The position numbers and the translations under genes were made by a program. The notes below the pieces were generated by a model that was not told where the DNA came from, made no database searches, and was given only the letters and a program-made list of their open reading frames with translations. From an uncultured Alcaligenaceae bacterium (GTDB lineage Bacteria > Pseudomonadota > Gammaproteobacteria > Burkholderiales > Burkholderiaceae_B), in assembly GCA_937952975.1 (NCBI GenBank), contig CALFXX010000152.1, positions 1 to 31,826 on the forward strand: a stretch of 31,826 bases of DNA, given 5' to 3'. Shown one piece after another: positions 30,449 through 31,826 of this stretch; the stretch's first letter is position 1; each line of letters starts with the position of its first letter.

Positions 30449-31623
30449 CCCCCTTGCATCTACAAGTCATTGACCATATCGATGAGATCGATCCTGCCCT
30501 ATGGAACGCGCTCGTGACGCAAAGTGGTGGCTCGGTACTCTGTCAGCACGCTTTTTTAAAGGCGTTTGAAACCTCTGGCAGCGTCACACCCGATACCGGT
30601 TGGAAGCCCCAGCACCTACTGCTTTGGGACACCCTTGGCGCGGTCACCGTTGACTCAACAACTTCCAAACTCGTGGCCGCCGTCCCGCTGTATGCCAAAG
30701 GACACTCTTACGGAGAGTTCGTGTTTGACTGGGCCTGGGCAGACGCCTACCAACGCCACGGCCTGCAGTATTACCCCAAATGGCTTGCCGCAGTGCCCTT
30801 CACCCCAGTGCCAGGTCCGCGCCTGCTCACCAGCGATGCCCACCGCCCTGCGGCCGCTCAGGCACTGCTTCAGTGGGCAACAGAAAGCAAGCTGTCGTCC
30901 TTGCATGTGCTCTATACCAACGAGGCAGACACGGCTGCCCTCTGCGCCGCTGGGTGCATGCCACGCAAACACACTCAGTTTCATTGGTTTAACCGCGCGT
31001 GGTCAGACTTTGAAGCGTTCCTCGCCTCCTTGACACAGCCGAAACGAAAAAAAATCCGTGCCGAGCGGCGTAAAGTGAAAGACGCCGGTGTGACGACTAA
31101 GGTTTTCACCGGCGCTGCACTGACCTCAGAACACTGGGATATTTTTTATCGTTGTTACGCCAACACCTATCATCAGCGTGGCAACCCGCCCTACCTCACC
31201 CCCGCTTTCTTTGAAACGGTTGGCGCAACGCTTTCTGAACACTGTGTGATTGCTCTAGCCTATCAGGGCGAGCAAGCGATCGCCGCGTCGCTGCTATGGC
31301 TAGATACCACCCATGGTCAGCGCAGGTTATACGGACGCTACTGGGGCGCCTTAAAACATGTTGATTGCCTGCACTTTGAATTGGCGTACTACACCCCTCT
31401 CGAATGGGCTCTTCAAAACGATATCGCCCTTGTCGAGGGCGGCGCCCAAGGTGAACACAAACTTGCCCGCGGCTTTGAACCCGTGCAGACACAGTCGGCC
31501 CATTGGCTTGCCCATCCAGCCTTCGCTGATGCTGTCGAGCGCTTTTTAGAACAAGAGCGCACTGGTATCGATCGCTACATGCAAGGGCTGCATTCGCCGT
31601 TTCGCGCTGAAATCGGCGATTAG
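30445..31623 (+). CDS. FemAB-like / GNAT-fold peptidogalycan-type acyltransferase (DUF482)
   Basis: A 392-residue cytoplasmic-type protein without signal peptide, matching the DUF482/FemAB-like GNAT family common in Burkholderiales. Recognisable stretches are GEFVFDWAWADAYQRHGLQYYPKWLAAVPFTPVPGPRLL (given as separate segments: FVFDWAWADAY and VPFTPVPGPRLL), LTQPKRKKIRAERRKVKDAGV, FFYRCYANTYHQRGNPPYLT, GRYWGALKHVDCLHFELAYY and EGGAQGEHKLARGFEPV. The basic segment KRKKIRAERRKV may contact an acyl carrier or nucleic acid. By fold it is a GNAT-type acyl or aminoacyl transferase; substrate unknown. Overlapping lnt by four bases suggests a link to envelope or lipoprotein maturation. Confidence 0.85.
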   Translation: MTPLHLQVIDHIDEIDPALWNALVTQSGGSVLCQHAFLKAFETSGSVTPDTGWKPQHLLLWDTLGAVTVDSTTSKLVAAVPLYAKGHSYGEFVFDWAWADAYQRHGLQYYPKWLAAVPFTPVPGPRLLTSDAHRPAAAQALLQWATESKLSSLHVLYTNEADTAALCAAGCMPRKHTQFHWFNRAWSDFEAFLASLTQPKRKKIRAERRKVKDAGVTTKVFTGAALTSEHWDIFYRCYANTYHQRGNPPYLTPAFFETVGATLSEHCVIALAYQGEQAIAASLLWLDTTHGQRRLYGRYWGALKHVDCLHFELAYYTPLEWALQNDIALVEGGAQGEHKLARGFEPVQTQSAHWLAHPAFADAVERFLEQERTGIDRYMQGLHSPFRAEIGD

Positions 31624-31632
31624 CAACCCGAC

Positions 31633-31661
31633 TTGCATAAGAGCCAAAAATTAGGCATAAT
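31633..31661 (+). promoter_or_regulatory. Strong sigma-70 promoter of the tRNA-Ala gene
   Basis: TTGCAT (31633-31638), a 17-base spacer and CATAAT (31656-31661) closely match the -35/-10 consensus. The following TCTCGCTTCTTCGCTG resembles the discriminator and start region typical of stable-RNA promoters. It is the only convincing promoter in the 152-base gap, about 115 bases before the tRNA. Confidence 0.8.
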
Positions 31662-31775
31662 CTCGCTTCTTCGCTGTAGACACACTGTGTGCTTTTTTCT
31701 CAGTGCCAAGATCGAAGTCAGAGCAGTTCAATAGCTGGTGCTTTAAGCTGTTAAATGTTCTGGCTTTAGTTTTTT

Positions 31776-31826
<51 letters not shown>

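Overview
The window looks like chromosome from a betaproteobacterium of the order Burkholderiales, most likely family Alcaligenaceae. This is inferred from gene content and order: a Bug/TctC solute-binding protein, the tkt-gap-pgk cluster, queA-tgt-yajC-secD-secF, miaB-phoH-ybeY-corC-lnt, and protein wording close to Bordetella/Achromobacter-type homologues. Base composition is only moderately GC-rich by eye, lower than in Bordetella, which would fit a freshwater or marine relative. The first 11 bases are identical to the 3' end of a common Illumina adapter, so the left edge is probably a contig end with untrimmed adapter.

Layout, left to right. 1-1562 (+): tail of a probable hotdog/MaoC-type protein, a complete MaoC-like dehydratase and a Bug-type periplasmic binding protein, looking like part of an organic-acid catabolic operon. 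1600-2891 (-): the co-chaperone cbpA and its modulator cbpM, with a very good sigma-32 heat-shock promoter. 2973-3302 (+): a small cupin. 3430-7840 (-): tkt, gapA and pgk (Calvin/glycolysis/pentose phosphate). 7938-8678 (+): rsmE. 8696-12591 (-): an orphan barstar-like protein, the malic enzyme/phosphotransacetylase fusion maeB, and a divergent FAD-binding-type protein. 12623-13780 (+): a class I/II aminotransferase. 13880-14968 (-): a membrane-anchored lytic transglycosylase whose stop codon lies in a 15-bp tandem repeat. 15115-16659 (+): ubiD (ubiquinone biosynthesis). 16692-18984 (-): an exported DUF3108-like protein and the PBP4-type DacB. 19121-31623 (+): a long run of housekeeping genes (queA, tgt, yajC, secD, secF, miaB, phoH, ybeY, corC, lnt and a FemAB/GNAT-like protein). 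The window ends inside a tRNA-Ala(GGC) gene that has a strong promoter.

Recurring themes are RNA modification and maturation (rsmE, queA, tgt, miaB, ybeY with phoH) and envelope construction (SecDF-YajC, Lnt, CorC, DacB, lytic transglycosylase, FemAB-like). Apart from small intergenic signals this is ordinary core genome. I found no CRISPR array, insertion sequence, prophage, integron or toxin-antitoxin pair, and I do not see a convincing undescribed multi-gene system. No gene-free stretch exceeds about 155 bases. The most distinctive observations are the sigma-32 promoter plus palindrome between cbpA and the cupin gene, the tandem repeat built around a stop codon, the orphan barstar and the adapter remnant.
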